From Cryobacterium sp. CG_9.6 (GTDB lineage Bacteria; Actinomycetota; Actinomycetes; Actinomycetales; Microbacteriaceae), in contig NZ_JARXUZ010000001.1 in the NCBI RefSeq assembly GCF_029893365.1, positions 3,162,001 to 3,226,000 of the forward strand: 64,000 nucleotides of DNA, read 5' to 3'. The notes under the pieces are model-generated. The model did no database searches. It was not told the DNA's origin and saw nothing but the letters and a program-made list of their open reading frames with translations. This document shows, in pieces, positions 26,518-35,110 of the stretch. The translations under genes were made by a program, and so were the position numbers. The stretch's first letter is position 1; each line of letters begins with the position of its first letter.

Positions 26518-26697
26518 CTAGAGAACGGGCTTGTCCAGTCCGAGGCGCGCACGCTCTTCGGCTTCCATTTTGGCGTACACCTTACGTTCCGTGCGATCGG
26601 CACGAAGGATGGTGCGCAGCAGCAGCCAGAACAGCAGTCCCAGAAAAATGGTGGGTACTACGGAGAAGAGTGCGTTGGCCCAGAAGTTCTCAATCAC
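26518..26697 (-). CDS. Small membrane protein (59 aa) downstream of lysS
   Basis: The frame runs from GTG at 26697 to TAG at 26520-26518. One hydrophobic helix (ALFSVVPTIFLGLLFWLLL) is followed by a basic, charged tail (RADRTERKVYAKMEAEERAR). An in-frame stop four codons upstream makes this GTG the earliest possible start. It is the last gene of the lysS end of the long operon, 16 bp after the 47-aa gene. Its composition and position suggest a real conserved small protein; the function is unknown. Confidence 0.6.
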   Translation of the reverse strand: MIENFWANALFSVVPTIFLGLLFWLLLRTILRADRTERKVYAKMEAEERARLGLDKPVL

Positions 26698-26713
26698 CCT
26701 CTCAGACTACCGT

Positions 26714-26857
26714 TTATTTGCTTGTCAACCCGATAATTCCCTGAAGGAGCGAGTACAGTCCGATGCCGCCCACAACCACCCAAATGACGATGCGATTCAT
26801 CGACGGCTTCTTCGGATCCTTGTCGGGCTGCAGGTTGTCCGGCGGAAGAAACGTCAT
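26714..26857 (-). CDS. Small membrane protein (47 aa) coupled to lysS
   Basis: ATG 26857 begins 2 bp after the lysS stop and the frame ends at TAA 26716-26714. A soluble proline/aspartate-rich head (TFLPPDNLQPDKDPKKPS) precedes one hydrophobic helix (IVIWVVVGGIGLYSLLQGII). The tight spacing to lysS indicates translational coupling. No family is recognised. It is too short for many annotation cut-offs, but the codon use and context support it. Confidence 0.6.
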   Translation of the reverse strand: MTFLPPDNLQPDKDPKKPSMNRIVIWVVVGGIGLYSLLQGIIGLTSK

Positions 26858-26859
26858 CG

Positions 26860-28368
26860 CTATTTCACCAGCGGAAAGAGGATGGTCTCCCGAATGCCAA
26901 GCCCGGTGAGGGCCATCAGCATCCGGTCAATTCCCATTCCCATGCCACCGGTGGGCGGCATGCCGTGCTCCAGCGCACGCAGGAATTCCTCGTCGAGACG
27001 CATCGCTTCCGGGTCACCGTTCGCAGCCAGTCGAGCCTGCTCCACGAAGCGTTCCCGCTGCACGACGGGGTCCACCAGCTCGGAGTATCCGGTGGCGAGT
27101 TCGAAGCCGCGTACGTACAGGTCCCACTTCTCCACCACGCCATCAATCGAGCGGTGACCACGAACGAGGGGACTCGTGTCCACCGGAAAGTCCATCACGA
27201 AGGTGGGGCGAGTGAGGCCACCCTTCACGAAGTGCTCCCACAGCTCCTCCACGTACTTGCCGTGAATGGGGTGGTCGATTTCCAGCTCTTCACGAACAGC
27301 CAAGGCCTTGAGCTCTGCGATCGGCGTCTGCGGCGTGATGACCATTCCGGCCGCCTCGGACAGGCTGTCGTACATGCTGATGCGCGCCCAGTCGCCACCG
27401 AGGTCGAACTCGGTACCGTCGGCCCACGTCACCACGTGCGATCCGGCAATCGCGAATGCGGCGTTCTGAATCAGGCTCTGGGTGAGGTCGGCAATGGAGT
27501 TGTAGTCGCCATACGCTTCGTAGGCCTCGAGCATGGCGAACTCGGGCGAGTGGGTGGAGTCCGCGCCCTCGTTGCGAAAGTTGCGGTTAATCTCGTACAC
27601 GCGGTCGATGCCGCCCACCACGGCGCGCTTCAGAAAGAGCTCCGGTGCAATGCGCAGAAACAACTCGGTATCGAACGCATTGCTGTGTGTGGCGAAGGGT
27701 CGAGCGGATGCCCCACCATGCATCACCTGCAACATCGGCGTCTCGATCTCCAGAAACTCCAGGTCGGTGAATGTTTTGCGCAGGCTCGCCACGGCCGTGG
27801 ACCGGGCGATCACGTTGCGGCGTGCCTGATCGCGACTGATCAGGTCGAGGTAGCGACTGCGCACGCGCGTCTCTTCGCTGAGCTCGGTGTGCAGGTTCGG
27901 CAGCGGAAGAAGCGCCTTCGCGGCGATCTGCCACTCGCTCACCATGATCGACAGCTCACCGCGGCGGCTGGAGATGACCTGCCCCGACACGAAGACGTGG
28001 TCGCCGAGGTCAACGAGGTCCTTCCACTGGGCCAGCGACTCGTCGCCCACCTCACCGAGGGACACCATGACCTGGATGCGCGTTCCATCGCCGGACTGCA
28101 GACTCGCGAAGCACAGCTTGCCGGTGTTGCGGGAGTGCACCACGCGGCCGGCGAGGCCGACAACGACGCCGGTGACGGCATCCGCTTCGAGATCTCCGTA
28201 GCGGGCACGCACGGCCGGAATGGTGTCGGTGACGGGCACCGACACCGGGTAGGCACCGCCGGCCGGGGAGGTGGCCGCAGCGTTCAAGCGCTCACGCTTA
28301 CCGAGGCGAACGGCTTTCTGCTCGTTCATCTCGGCGGTGGTGAGCTCTTCGGCGGGGTTCGTGCTCAT
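26860..28368 (-). CDS. lysS: Lysyl-tRNA synthetase, class II
   Basis: I start at ATG 28368, which has GGAG 6 bp upstream; further upstream codons run through a G-rich intergenic repeat. It has 502 aa. The N-terminal OB fold for anticodon binding (~60-160) includes VVGLAGRVV and HVFVSGQVI. The class II catalytic core has motif 1 (ETPMLQVMHGGASARPF), motif 2 (RVYEINRNFRNEG...HSPEFAMLE) and motif 3 (GMGIDRMLMALTG). It charges tRNA-Lys. It is the penultimate major gene of the operon, after panC. Confidence 0.97.
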   Translation of the reverse strand: MSTNPAEELTTAEMNEQKAVRLGKRERLNAAATSPAGGAYPVSVPVTDTIPAVRARYGDLEADAVTGVVVGLAGRVVHSRNTGKLCFASLQSGDGTRIQVMVSLGEVGDESLAQWKDLVDLGDHVFVSGQVISSRRGELSIMVSEWQIAAKALLPLPNLHTELSEETRVRSRYLDLISRDQARRNVIARSTAVASLRKTFTDLEFLEIETPMLQVMHGGASARPFATHSNAFDTELFLRIAPELFLKRAVVGGIDRVYEINRNFRNEGADSTHSPEFAMLEAYEAYGDYNSIADLTQSLIQNAAFAIAGSHVVTWADGTEFDLGGDWARISMYDSLSEAAGMVITPQTPIAELKALAVREELEIDHPIHGKYVEELWEHFVKGGLTRPTFVMDFPVDTSPLVRGHRSIDGVVEKWDLYVRGFELATGYSELVDPVVQRERFVEQARLAANGDPEAMRLDEEFLRALEHGMPPTGGMGMGIDRMLMALTGLGIRETILFPLVK

Positions 28369-28380
28369 GCGGGTCTCCAT

Positions 28381-28431
28381 TGCGGTGCGGGTGCTGCGGT
28401 GCGGGGGTGCTGCGTTGCGGGGTGCTGCGGG
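28381..28431. repeat. Short G-rich tandem repeat between panC and lysS
   Basis: Three to four imperfect copies of GTGCTGCGGTGCGGG occur on the plus strand. The operon mRNA is therefore C-rich here. It lies just upstream of the lysS ribosome binding site. Confidence 0.6.
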
Positions 28432-28441
28432 CGTATTCAAG

Positions 28442-29323
28442 TCAGGCGACGTCGAGCGCCACGTTGTCAATCAACCGTGTCGTGCCCACGAGGGCGGCAA
28501 CGAGCATGCGAGCGGGCCCAACATGGTCCGCCGAGACGGGAAAGAACGTGTGCGGGTGAACGACAACGAGATAGTCCAGCTTAACCAGCGCCTGAGGGTC
28601 AATGAGCGCGTGAGCGGCCGCGAGCGCCGCAGTGGCACCGTGGGATGCGGCCACCTGAGCAGCGGTGAGGCCCGCCGAGAGTGCGGCAGCAGCCTCGCTC
28701 TCGGCCGTCGTGAGGTTGCGGTTGCGGCTCGACAGAGCCAGCCCGCTGTGCTCGCGCACGGTGGGAACAACATCAATTGCCACCCGCACGTTGAGATCGG
28801 CCACCATGCTCTGCACGAGAAAAACCTGCTGGGCATCTTTTTGGCCAAACACGGCGGTGTCGGGAGCCACAATGTTGAGGAGCTTTGCGACGACGGTGAG
28901 CATCCCGTCAAAGTGTCCGGGGCGGGCCGCTCCCTCGAGGAGCAAGCCCACGGGACCAGCCGCTACGCGCGTGGTGTTGTTCGTCTCGGGGTACATCTCG
29001 CGAGCGCTCGGCGCGAACACGAACGGAACACCCTCCAAGGCCAGTGCCTGCAGATCCGCCTCGAGCGTGCGCGGGTAGCGGTCGAGGTCTTCATTGGCAC
29101 CGAACTGCAGTGGGTTGACGAAGATGGATACGAGCACGATGTCACCGAGCTGCCGAGCGCGGCGAATGAGGGCCAGATGCCCGTCGTGCAGAGCACCCAT
29201 CGTGGGGACGAGCACAATGCGAGTGTCGCCACCCATCATTGCGGCCTTGTCCCGGGCCGCACCCAGTCGGTTGCGCAGCTCGTCAATGGTGCCAATGACT
29301 TCTGGCATGGTGAGCACAGTCAC
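28442..29323 (-). CDS. panC: Pantothenate synthetase
   Basis: The protein has 293 aa. It joins pantoate and beta-alanine with ATP to make pantothenate, the precursor of CoA. The visible motifs are VLVPTMGALHDGHLALIR (nucleotide-binding HIGH-like), SIFVNPLQFGANEDLDRYPR, VFGQKDAQQ and the later LSSRNRNL. The GTG start overlaps the stop of the DUF2520 gene by four bases (GTGA). A second possible start is the ATG five codons in. The upstream neighbour is often paired with panC in actinobacteria. Confidence 0.95.
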   Translation of the reverse strand: MTVLTMPEVIGTIDELRNRLGAARDKAAMMGGDTRIVLVPTMGALHDGHLALIRRARQLGDIVLVSIFVNPLQFGANEDLDRYPRTLEADLQALALEGVPFVFAPSAREMYPETNNTTRVAAGPVGLLLEGAARPGHFDGMLTVVAKLLNIVAPDTAVFGQKDAQQVFLVQSMVADLNVRVAIDVVPTVREHSGLALSSRNRNLTTAESEAAAALSAGLTAAQVAASHGATAALAAAHALIDPQALVKLDYLVVVHPHTFFPVSADHVGPARMLVAALVGTTRLIDNVALDVA

Positions 29324-30129
29324 TCGTCCTCCCGGTCGTGGTCGTCGAATTGTTCGCGCGGACCATCGTCAAGCCTGTCACGAAGCGTGCGCTGCTGCAG
29401 ACCGTCGAGTCCCGACAGGCTCAACCCGGCGAGGTCCAGAGACTCGGAACCCAGGCGACCGAGAGCATTCTCCATGGCGGAACGCACGAGGGGACCGATC
29501 ACGGCGCCGGGCTCGTCGATACCAATGTCGGCGAGCAGCCGGGTGGCCTGCTCCACAATTGAGGTGGAGAAGGCCGTTGCCGTCTCCACGGCCTCCGCAT
29601 AGCTGACCCGATCGCTCTCGGCCACGATCACGGGTTCGCCGCCCATCTCCACCACGAGGGCTTGCCCAATGGGCAACACCGGCGTGGGTGCGGTCACGGC
29701 AAAGTAGCTATCGGACAACCGCGTGAGGTCCAGGCTGGTGCCGGTGAACGCCATGGCCGGGTGAATCGCCAATGGGATCGCCCCACCAGCGAGAGCCGGA
29801 GCCAGCACGGCCGTGCCGAAACGAGCGGATGTGTGCAGCACCAGTTGACCAGGCTGCCACGTCTTGGTGGCAGCCAGACCAGCCACGAGGCTCTCGAGTT
29901 CGGTGTCGGGTACGGCGAGGATCACGAGCTCGCTGCGTTCCACGATCTGCGGCACCGTGAGAATGGGGACGAGCGGAAGAATGGCCTCGGCCCGGTCCCG
30001 ACTGGACTGCGAGATGGCGTTGATGCCCACAATGGCGTGCCCGGCGCCCGCGAGAGCGGCGCCGAGGATGGGTCCGACCCGGCCGGCACCGATGATGCCC
30101 ACGCCCAGCCGTCCTGGTCGTTGATTCAT
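29320..30129 (-). CDS. Rossmann-like / DUF2520 domain oxidoreductase
   Basis: The protein has 269 aa. An N-terminal dinucleotide-binding Rossmann fold (VGIIGAGRVGPILGAALAGAG, then SELVILAVPDTELESLV) precedes the DUF2520 helical domain (HPAMAFTG, ESDRVSYAEAVETATAF, GPLVRSAMENAL). The fold resembles pyrroline-5-carboxylate, 6-phosphogluconate and ketopantoate reductases. Direct coupling to panC makes a pantoate-related reduction plausible, but the reaction is unproven. It overlaps both neighbours by four bases. Confidence 0.75.
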   Translation of the reverse strand: MNQRPGRLGVGIIGAGRVGPILGAALAGAGHAIVGINAISQSSRDRAEAILPLVPILTVPQIVERSELVILAVPDTELESLVAGLAATKTWQPGQLVLHTSARFGTAVLAPALAGGAIPLAIHPAMAFTGTSLDLTRLSDSYFAVTAPTPVLPIGQALVVEMGGEPVIVAESDRVSYAEAVETATAFSTSIVEQATRLLADIGIDEPGAVIGPLVRSAMENALGRLGSESLDLAGLSLSGLDGLQQRTLRDRLDDGPREQFDDHDREDE

Positions 30130-31745
30130 GCTGCGGGTCCCATCGTTGATCTGGTTTCGGTGCTGGTAGTCATGCTGGTGTCAGTACTGGTGTCAAGCTC
30201 GGCGGCGGCGATGGCGGCGTTCGTCACGAGGTCGAACAGCCGCTCGGCCTCAACGCGATCGATGACGCTGAGCGTGGCCACCACCGGACCACTCACCGTG
30301 TGCAGGTGTGCCGTCCCGAGACGCAGGCTCCGTTGCAGCGGACCCTGCGCGATGCGCACGCTCTGCAGCCGGGCCAGTGGCACGAGCACAAGCTCGCGGG
30401 ACAGCACGCCCCGGCGAATCAGGGCCACACCGTGGCTCAGGGTATACCCGGTGCGCCGCCAGGAGAATGGGCGCAGCCACGCCGCCCGCCGCGGCGCATT
30501 GACGAAACCGTCACTCCCGCCCTTCGAGCGCAGCCCGCTCTCGATCAGGGCACGCTGCTCGTCTCCGTCAAAGCTCGGCACCAGCAGCATCAGCACCCGG
30601 GCCACGTCCTCGATGGTGCCCACCGGCAGCGTGACGGTATTCGCCGCACCACCAGCTCCCGAATTCGTAGACTGACCAGCTTTATTGATCTGCACTTGCC
30701 ACCAACCAAAGGGCCGCCACAGCACCGGCTGCGAGACCTCAATGGCGTGAATACGCCCACTCGGCAGGGTTTCACTGCTCGTGGAGAGCAGCCCATAACC
30801 CACACGAACGCCCTCACTGGTGGCCGCAATGCTGTAGCGCAGCGATCTCGTGAACCGTGAGTAGTAGAACCCGAAACTGCCGATGATGCCGGGCAGAATG
30901 GCGAACAGCAGCCAGTTGGGTCCGCCAAAGACGGCACTGAGAATAACGCCCGTGATCGCCAGCACCAGAAACACGGTGAATCCGCTGGCCACGAGCGAAC
31001 CGATCAACCGGCCGGGAGGGATGCGCACCACCGATTCCGGCGCCGCCGCTTGGGGGTCGAGTTCGGGCGCAAGAAACTCGGTCACCCTCGACTGGGCAAG
31101 CGCACCGAGTGCCGACGCACCCGGTGCAGATACACCCGGTGCCAATACACCCGGTGCAGCGGATGTCTGTGGTTCCGTGCCCACAACATCCGCGCTGGCC
31201 TGCCTCAGCCCCGACGCGAGGCGCAAAATGTCATGGCGCAAGCCGTCGGCCAGGGAGGACGCCAGGTAGGCCAACTGCACATTTCCGTCTTGCCCAGCCA
31301 CGCTCACTTCGAGGCGCGCCGCCCCGAAGAGCCGCGGAATAAACGGACGCACCAGGTTCACGCCCTGCACACGATCGAGGCGGGCACGGCGACTGCTGCG
31401 AAAGAGCACACCGCTCCGCACCTCCACAACCTCCGAGGTGATGCGAAACGTGTGCATGCGCCAGGACAGCGTGAACAGAACGAGAATGACAACGAGAATG
31501 CCGGCAATAACCAGCAGCGCCAACCCCACGGCGCCATTGTCGACAATGGCATCGATGGGGTCACCGCCGTAGTTGGGTTCGTTCAGAAACACCTCAACCA
31601 GTCGCTCGCGCAGATTGGCAATGATGAAACCCAGCACGGCCACAATGAAGATGCCCCCACGCAGCAGCGGCGTCGCCGGATGCAGCCGATGCCACTCACC
31701 GTCGGTGATGGACGGCACCGCAAGCTCCGCAGGCGGCGTCGTCAC
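30126..31745 (-). CDS. Membrane protein with PH (bPH2/DUF304) domains, YdbT-like
   Basis: The protein has 539 aa. Hydrophobic helix pairs (GGIFIVAVLGFIIANL, VGLALLVIAGILVVILVL, and a pair near 255-290) separate bacterial PH segments. These segments have the pattern FRITSEVVEVRSGVLFRSSRRARLDRVQGVNLVR, then YSIAATSEGVRVGYGLLSTS and YTLSHGVALIRRGVLSRELV. The middle linker (~185-240) is Ala/Gly/Pro-rich with repeated APGVSAPGASALGAL. This tandem-PH architecture pairs with the shorter YdbS-like gene upstream (overlap GTGA). In Bacillus YdbS/YdbT affect resistance to bacteriocins; the role here is unknown. Confidence 0.75.
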   Translation of the reverse strand: MTTPPAELAVPSITDGEWHRLHPATPLLRGGIFIVAVLGFIIANLRERLVEVFLNEPNYGGDPIDAIVDNGAVGLALLVIAGILVVILVLFTLSWRMHTFRITSEVVEVRSGVLFRSSRRARLDRVQGVNLVRPFIPRLFGAARLEVSVAGQDGNVQLAYLASSLADGLRHDILRLASGLRQASADVVGTEPQTSAAPGVLAPGVSAPGASALGALAQSRVTEFLAPELDPQAAAPESVVRIPPGRLIGSLVASGFTVFLVLAITGVILSAVFGGPNWLLFAILPGIIGSFGFYYSRFTRSLRYSIAATSEGVRVGYGLLSTSSETLPSGRIHAIEVSQPVLWRPFGWWQVQINKAGQSTNSGAGGAANTVTLPVGTIEDVARVLMLLVPSFDGDEQRALIESGLRSKGGSDGFVNAPRRAAWLRPFSWRRTGYTLSHGVALIRRGVLSRELVLVPLARLQSVRIAQGPLQRSLRLGTAHLHTVSGPVVATLSVIDRVEAERLFDLVTNAAIAAAELDTSTDTSMTTSTETRSTMGPAA

Positions 31746-32293
31746 AGCCCGGCCCGGCGACTCTCGGCAAGCTCCACGAGACGATCGCGCAAGCTCTCGG
31801 CATCCGCCTCGTTGAGCCCGGGAATCGACACCCCCGACGTTGCCGCAGCCGTCACGAACTTGAGGTCGGCCAGCCCCAGCCAGCGCGCCACCGGCCCACG
31901 GGTAATGTCGACCAGTTGCATGCGACCATACGGAACCGACACGAAGCGCTGAAACATGATTCCTCGCCGAAACAGAAGGTCATCGGCGCGCAGCTGGTAG
32001 CCGATCGAGCGCACCCGACGCGGTTCGACCAACACGCTCACAACGGTGACGATGGCCATGCCAATTCCCACATACAGCGCCCAGATCTGGTCGGCAAGCA
32101 GCCACAGGAACGCCGCGCCGCCACAGACCGCAAGCCCAAAGAGAATGCTGCCCACGATCTCCACCACCACGTACCGCGGGGCGACTCGCTGCCACTCCCC
32201 CACGTTCAGCAGGTCGAGGCGAGCGGATGCGCGTGGTTCAGAATCGCGTGGTCCAGAATCGCGTGGTTCAGATTCGCTGAGCACCCGGAACAT
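31742..32293 (-). CDS. Membrane protein with one PH (bPH2/DUF304) domain, YdbS-like
   Basis: I use ATG 32293 (183 aa), in frame with the domain; GTG 32284 with GGAG upstream is an alternative. The head is short and repetitive (SESEPRDSGPRDSEPR) because it is read from a 15-bp tandem repeat shared with the end of the previous gene. Two helices (~40-85) are followed by the PH segment: SIGYQLRADDLLFRRGIMFQ, FVSVPYGRMQLVDITRGPVA and LGLADLKFVTAAA. It overlaps the DUF3180-like gene by 26 bp and its partner at 31745 by four. Confidence 0.75.
   Translation of the reverse strand: MFRVLSESEPRDSGPRDSEPRASARLDLLNVGEWQRVAPRYVVVEIVGSILFGLAVCGGAAFLWLLADQIWALYVGIGMAIVTVVSVLVEPRRVRSIGYQLRADDLLFRRGIMFQRFVSVPYGRMQLVDITRGPVARWLGLADLKFVTAAATSGVSIPGLNEADAESLRDRLVELAESRRAGL
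32231..32275. repeat. Three 15-bp tandem repeats spanning two overlapping genes
   Basis: GCGTGGTTCAGAATC, GCGTGGTCCAGAATC and GCGTGGTTCAGATTC occupy 32231-32245, 32246-32260 and 32261-32275. The third contains the stop codon of the DUF3180-like gene, and all three encode the repetitive head of the PH protein. Confidence 0.85.
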
Positions 32294-32777
32294 CTCCACT
32301 CGGTTTTGTGCTGCCCTGCTTGCCACTGTTGGGGTCGTCGTCATCGGGAGGCAGCGTGCAAAAATGCTCGGCCAGCAGGCCACCCACCAGCAGCAGCAAC
32401 GCACCCACTGCCGACGCGATCGTGAGCCACAGCGATGGTAGCGCCGCAACGACCGTGCGCGACAGAATGTACCCCACAATTCCGAGGGCCGCGCCGAGCA
32501 CGAGCACACCACTCAGGCTCGACGCCTTCGACAGCACGGCCACACGCATCGCCCAAAACGGGTCCATGCGCCGGTTTCCGCGGCGCCGGGTGGACCGCCG
32601 CACTCGCCACGCCAGACTCACCACAATGGCCGCCATCACCGTGAGGGTCAGCGGCAAACTCACCGGAGGCACAATCAGCGCCGAACCGGATGCCGCGGCA
32701 CCGACCTCGAGCAAGAACCCGAGAACGAGACCCAGCAGTCCGAGGCCGATTAGCGGTGTCGCCCGGGTGCGCTTCAT
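32268..32777 (-). CDS. DUF3180-type membrane protein
   Basis: The protein has 169 aa starting at ATG 32777, which overlaps the folK stop (ATGA). Four hydrophobic helices are visible: PLIGLGLLGLVLGFLLEV, LTLTVMAAIVVSLAW, SGVLVLGAALGIVGYIL and LWLTIASAVGALLLLVGGLLA. A basic loop (RRSTRRRGNRRMDPFWAMR) joins the second and third helices. Length, topology and position after folK match DUF3180 proteins of actinobacteria. No function is known; the conserved context with folate genes is the main clue. Confidence 0.75.
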   Translation of the reverse strand: MKRTRATPLIGLGLLGLVLGFLLEVGAAASGSALIVPPVSLPLTLTVMAAIVVSLAWRVRRSTRRRGNRRMDPFWAMRVAVLSKASSLSGVLVLGAALGIVGYILSRTVVAALPSLWLTIASAVGALLLLVGGLLAEHFCTLPPDDDDPNSGKQGSTKPSGDVPGAQRI

Positions 32778-33346
32778 CGCGGGCCGGACTTCGCCGAGTG
32801 TGTCGCAGCGGTTGTCCCAGCAACCGGCACCGCAGCAACCGGCACCGCAGTGTTCTCGGTCGCGGCGAGCAGGTCGCGCACCGAACCGCGGCCGGGAATC
32901 ACGGCATCCGCTTCGAGGCTGAACCAGGGTGCGAGCACAAAATCGCGCTCCCACGCGCGCGGGTGCGGCAGGGTGAGGCGCGCAGTGTCGAGCTCCAGCC
33001 CGTCAATGGCGATGATGTCGATGTCGAGGGTGCGGTCACCCCAGCGCTCGGCACGCACCCGCCCATGTGTAGCCTCAATGAGGTTCACGGCATCGAGCAG
33101 CTCAAGCGCATCGCCGGTGAATCGGCCGGTCACTACGGAGTTGATGTAGCGCGGCGCCGTGTCGTCGACCCCGTGAAGCTTCACCGCTGCCGATTCGAAA
33201 TTGGGTGAGACGCCCTCGATGTCAAGGCCCGATACGGTGCGGAGGGCGCGCACGGCGGCCTCGAGGGTCGCGGTCCCGTCACCCAGGTTGCTCCCGAGCG
33301 CCAGCACAACGTGCGTGGGCACTGCGACTGGCACCGGCACGGTCAC
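32774..33346 (-). CDS. folK: 2-amino-4-hydroxy-6-hydroxymethyldihydropteridine pyrophosphokinase
   Basis: The protein has 190 aa. It transfers pyrophosphate from ATP to 6-hydroxymethyl-dihydropterin, the step before FolP. HPPK features are ALGSNLGD at the N-terminus, the middle RWGDRTLDIDIIAID, and PHPRAWERDFVLAPW. The last ~25 residues are an Ala/Val/Pro extension beyond the usual HPPK end. The GTG start overlaps the folB stop by four bases. Confidence 0.93.
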   Translation of the reverse strand: MTVPVPVAVPTHVVLALGSNLGDGTATLEAAVRALRTVSGLDIEGVSPNFESAAVKLHGVDDTAPRYINSVVTGRFTGDALELLDAVNLIEATHGRVRAERWGDRTLDIDIIAIDGLELDTARLTLPHPRAWERDFVLAPWFSLEADAVIPGRGSVRDLLAATENTAVPVAAVPVAGTTAATHSAKSGPR

Positions 33347-33705
33347 GAGCGTGTCCGCTCGATGCGCACCGCGACATCCGTGAACGGTACCTCAATGGGT
33401 GCCTGCGGTTTGTGGACGGTCACCTGCACGCGCTCGGCAGCCTCATGCAGCAGCACAACGGCCGCAATGCGCTCGGCCACCGTTTCGATGAGGTCGACCG
33501 GGTTGTGCTGCGCGGCTTCGGTCACCTCGTTCGCGAGCTCACCGTAGTGAATGGTGCGCGACACGTCATCGCTGGACGCGGCCGTGTGCAGATCGAGCCA
33601 CACCGTAACGTCGATCACGAAGTCTTGCCCGTTTTCGCGCTCAAAGTCGTAGACGCCGTGGTGGGCCTTGACCCGCAGCCCGGTAAGAATGATCGAGTCG
33701 GTCAT
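33343..33705 (-). CDS. folB: Dihydroneopterin aldolase
   Basis: ATG 33705 overlaps the folP stop (ATGA). The protein has 120 aa, the family length. It cleaves 7,8-dihydroneopterin to 6-hydroxymethyl-dihydropterin. Motifs are LTGLRVKAHHGVYDFERENG with the substrate-binding HHGV, IHYGELANEV, LIETVAERIA and VTVHKPQAPI with the catalytic lysine. The longer open frame to the right is rejected because it overlaps folP. Confidence 0.93.
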   Translation of the reverse strand: MTDSIILTGLRVKAHHGVYDFERENGQDFVIDVTVWLDLHTAASSDDVSRTIHYGELANEVTEAAQHNPVDLIETVAERIAAVVLLHEAAERVQVTVHKPQAPIEVPFTDVAVRIERTRS

Positions 33706-34538
33706 GACTCCATTGTGGACCATGCCACGGGTCCGCACACATTCCCCGCCGCGGCCACGCGCTCGAGCACGTTGAACGCGGTGCGAGTGGCCGACACGTC
33801 GTGCACGCGCACGGCCCACGCGCCCGCCTGCGTGGCCAGCACGCTAATCACGGCCGTGGGCAGGTCCCGAGCCAGAACGGATGCCTGAGCCGGCAACACC
33901 GCAGCGACAAACCGTTTACGCGACGCCCCCACCATTACCGGGAGTTCCAGATCGTCGAAGTGCGAGAGGTGAGCGAGGAGTGTCCAGTCGTGCTCGGCGA
34001 GTTTGGCGAAACCGAGCCCGGGGTCGATCACCAGGTTGGACCGCTTCACACCCGCCTTCGTTAGTACGTCAACGCGCTGGGCGAGTTCGCTGTGCACCTC
34101 CGTCACCACGTTGTCGTACACGGCCCGGGACCCCATCTCCTGAGCGTGGCCACGCCAGTGCATGGCAATGTAGGTGCGCTCACTGCGGGCCGCAACGGCC
34201 GCCATGAGCGGGTCGGCGAGGCCACCGGACACATCATTGATGATCTCCGCACCGGCATCGATGGCCGCCGCAGCCGTGTCTGCGTTGAGGGTATCCACGC
34301 TGATGCGCACACCATTCCGGGCAAGTTCGGTGATGACCGGGATGACCCGAGACCGTTCCTCGGCCGGTGCCACCCGGGTGGCTCCCGGACGCGTGGACTC
34401 ACCGCCGACGTCCACGATGTCGGCACCCTGCGCAGCGAGCTCGAGGCCATGCGCGATCGCGGCATCCGTTGACGCCCACCGTCCGCCGTCGCTGAACGAG
34501 TCGGGGGTGACGTTGAGCACCCCCATCACGAGGGTCAT
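33702..34538 (-). CDS. folP: Dihydropteroate synthase
   Basis: The protein has 278 aa from ATG 34538, which overlaps the folE stop (ATGA). It condenses the pterin pyrophosphate with p-aminobenzoate and is the sulfonamide target. A TIM barrel is indicated by MGVLNVTPDSFSDGG, DIVDVGGESTRPGA, ISVDTLNADTAAAAI, INDVSGG, LVIDPGLGFAK and PVMVGASRKRF. Order and coupling with folE, folB and folK give a compact folate operon. Confidence 0.95.
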   Translation of the reverse strand: MTLVMGVLNVTPDSFSDGGRWASTDAAIAHGLELAAQGADIVDVGGESTRPGATRVAPAEERSRVIPVITELARNGVRISVDTLNADTAAAAIDAGAEIINDVSGGLADPLMAAVAARSERTYIAMHWRGHAQEMGSRAVYDNVVTEVHSELAQRVDVLTKAGVKRSNLVIDPGLGFAKLAEHDWTLLAHLSHFDDLELPVMVGASRKRFVAAVLPAQASVLARDLPTAVISVLATQAGAWAVRVHDVSATRTAFNVLERVAAAGNVCGPVAWSTMES

Positions 34539-35104
34539 GAACCGGCCGCGATCAGCGCAACGATCTCGGCGCGAGCCACCGGGTCCGACAGAGTGCCGCG
34601 GCTGGCCATGGTGACCGTGGAGCTGCCGGTCTGCCGGGGACCACGCGCACCCACGCACCCATGCACAGCGTCCAGCACCACGAGAACACCCAGCGGGTCA
34701 AGACCCTCCTGCAGCGTCTCGGCGATTTCCTCGGTGAGACGTTCCTGCAGCTGCGGGCGGGCCGCGATCGTCTCGATCACAGCAAGGATGCGTCCGAGCC
34801 CAACCACGTGATCGTTCGGCAGGTAGGCAATGTGCGCGGTTCCCAGGAAAGGCAGCAGATGGTGCTCGCACACGGAGCGAAAAGACACGTCCCGCAGCAG
34901 AACGAGTTCACCCGTGTGCGCCCCCACCGGAGTGGAGTCGCGCAAGTGCTCCAGCGGATCCTCGCCGAGGCCGCCGAAGAACTCGCCATAGGCATCCGCC
35001 ACACGCCTAGGGGTAGCCCCTAACCCCTCACGGTTGGGATCTTCCCCGATGGCCGCCAGAATCTCGGAAATAGCCGCCTCAATACGTGCCTTGTCGACCC
35101 CCAC
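34535..35104 (-). CDS. folE: GTP cyclohydrolase I
   Basis: The protein has 189 aa with a GTG start 6 bp after the ftsH stop. It converts GTP to dihydroneopterin triphosphate, opening folate synthesis. Motifs include PNREGLGATPRRVADAY, the zinc-binding VCEHHLLPFLGTAHIAY, GLGRILAVIETIAARPQLQE and the late HGCVGARGPRQ with the second zinc cysteine. Confidence 0.95.
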   Translation of the reverse strand: MGVDKARIEAAISEILAAIGEDPNREGLGATPRRVADAYGEFFGGLGEDPLEHLRDSTPVGAHTGELVLLRDVSFRSVCEHHLLPFLGTAHIAYLPNDHVVGLGRILAVIETIAARPQLQERLTEEIAETLQEGLDPLGVLVVLDAVHGCVGARGPRQTGSSTVTMASRGTLSDPVARAEIVALIAAGS

Positions 35105-35110
35105 GGCGCC

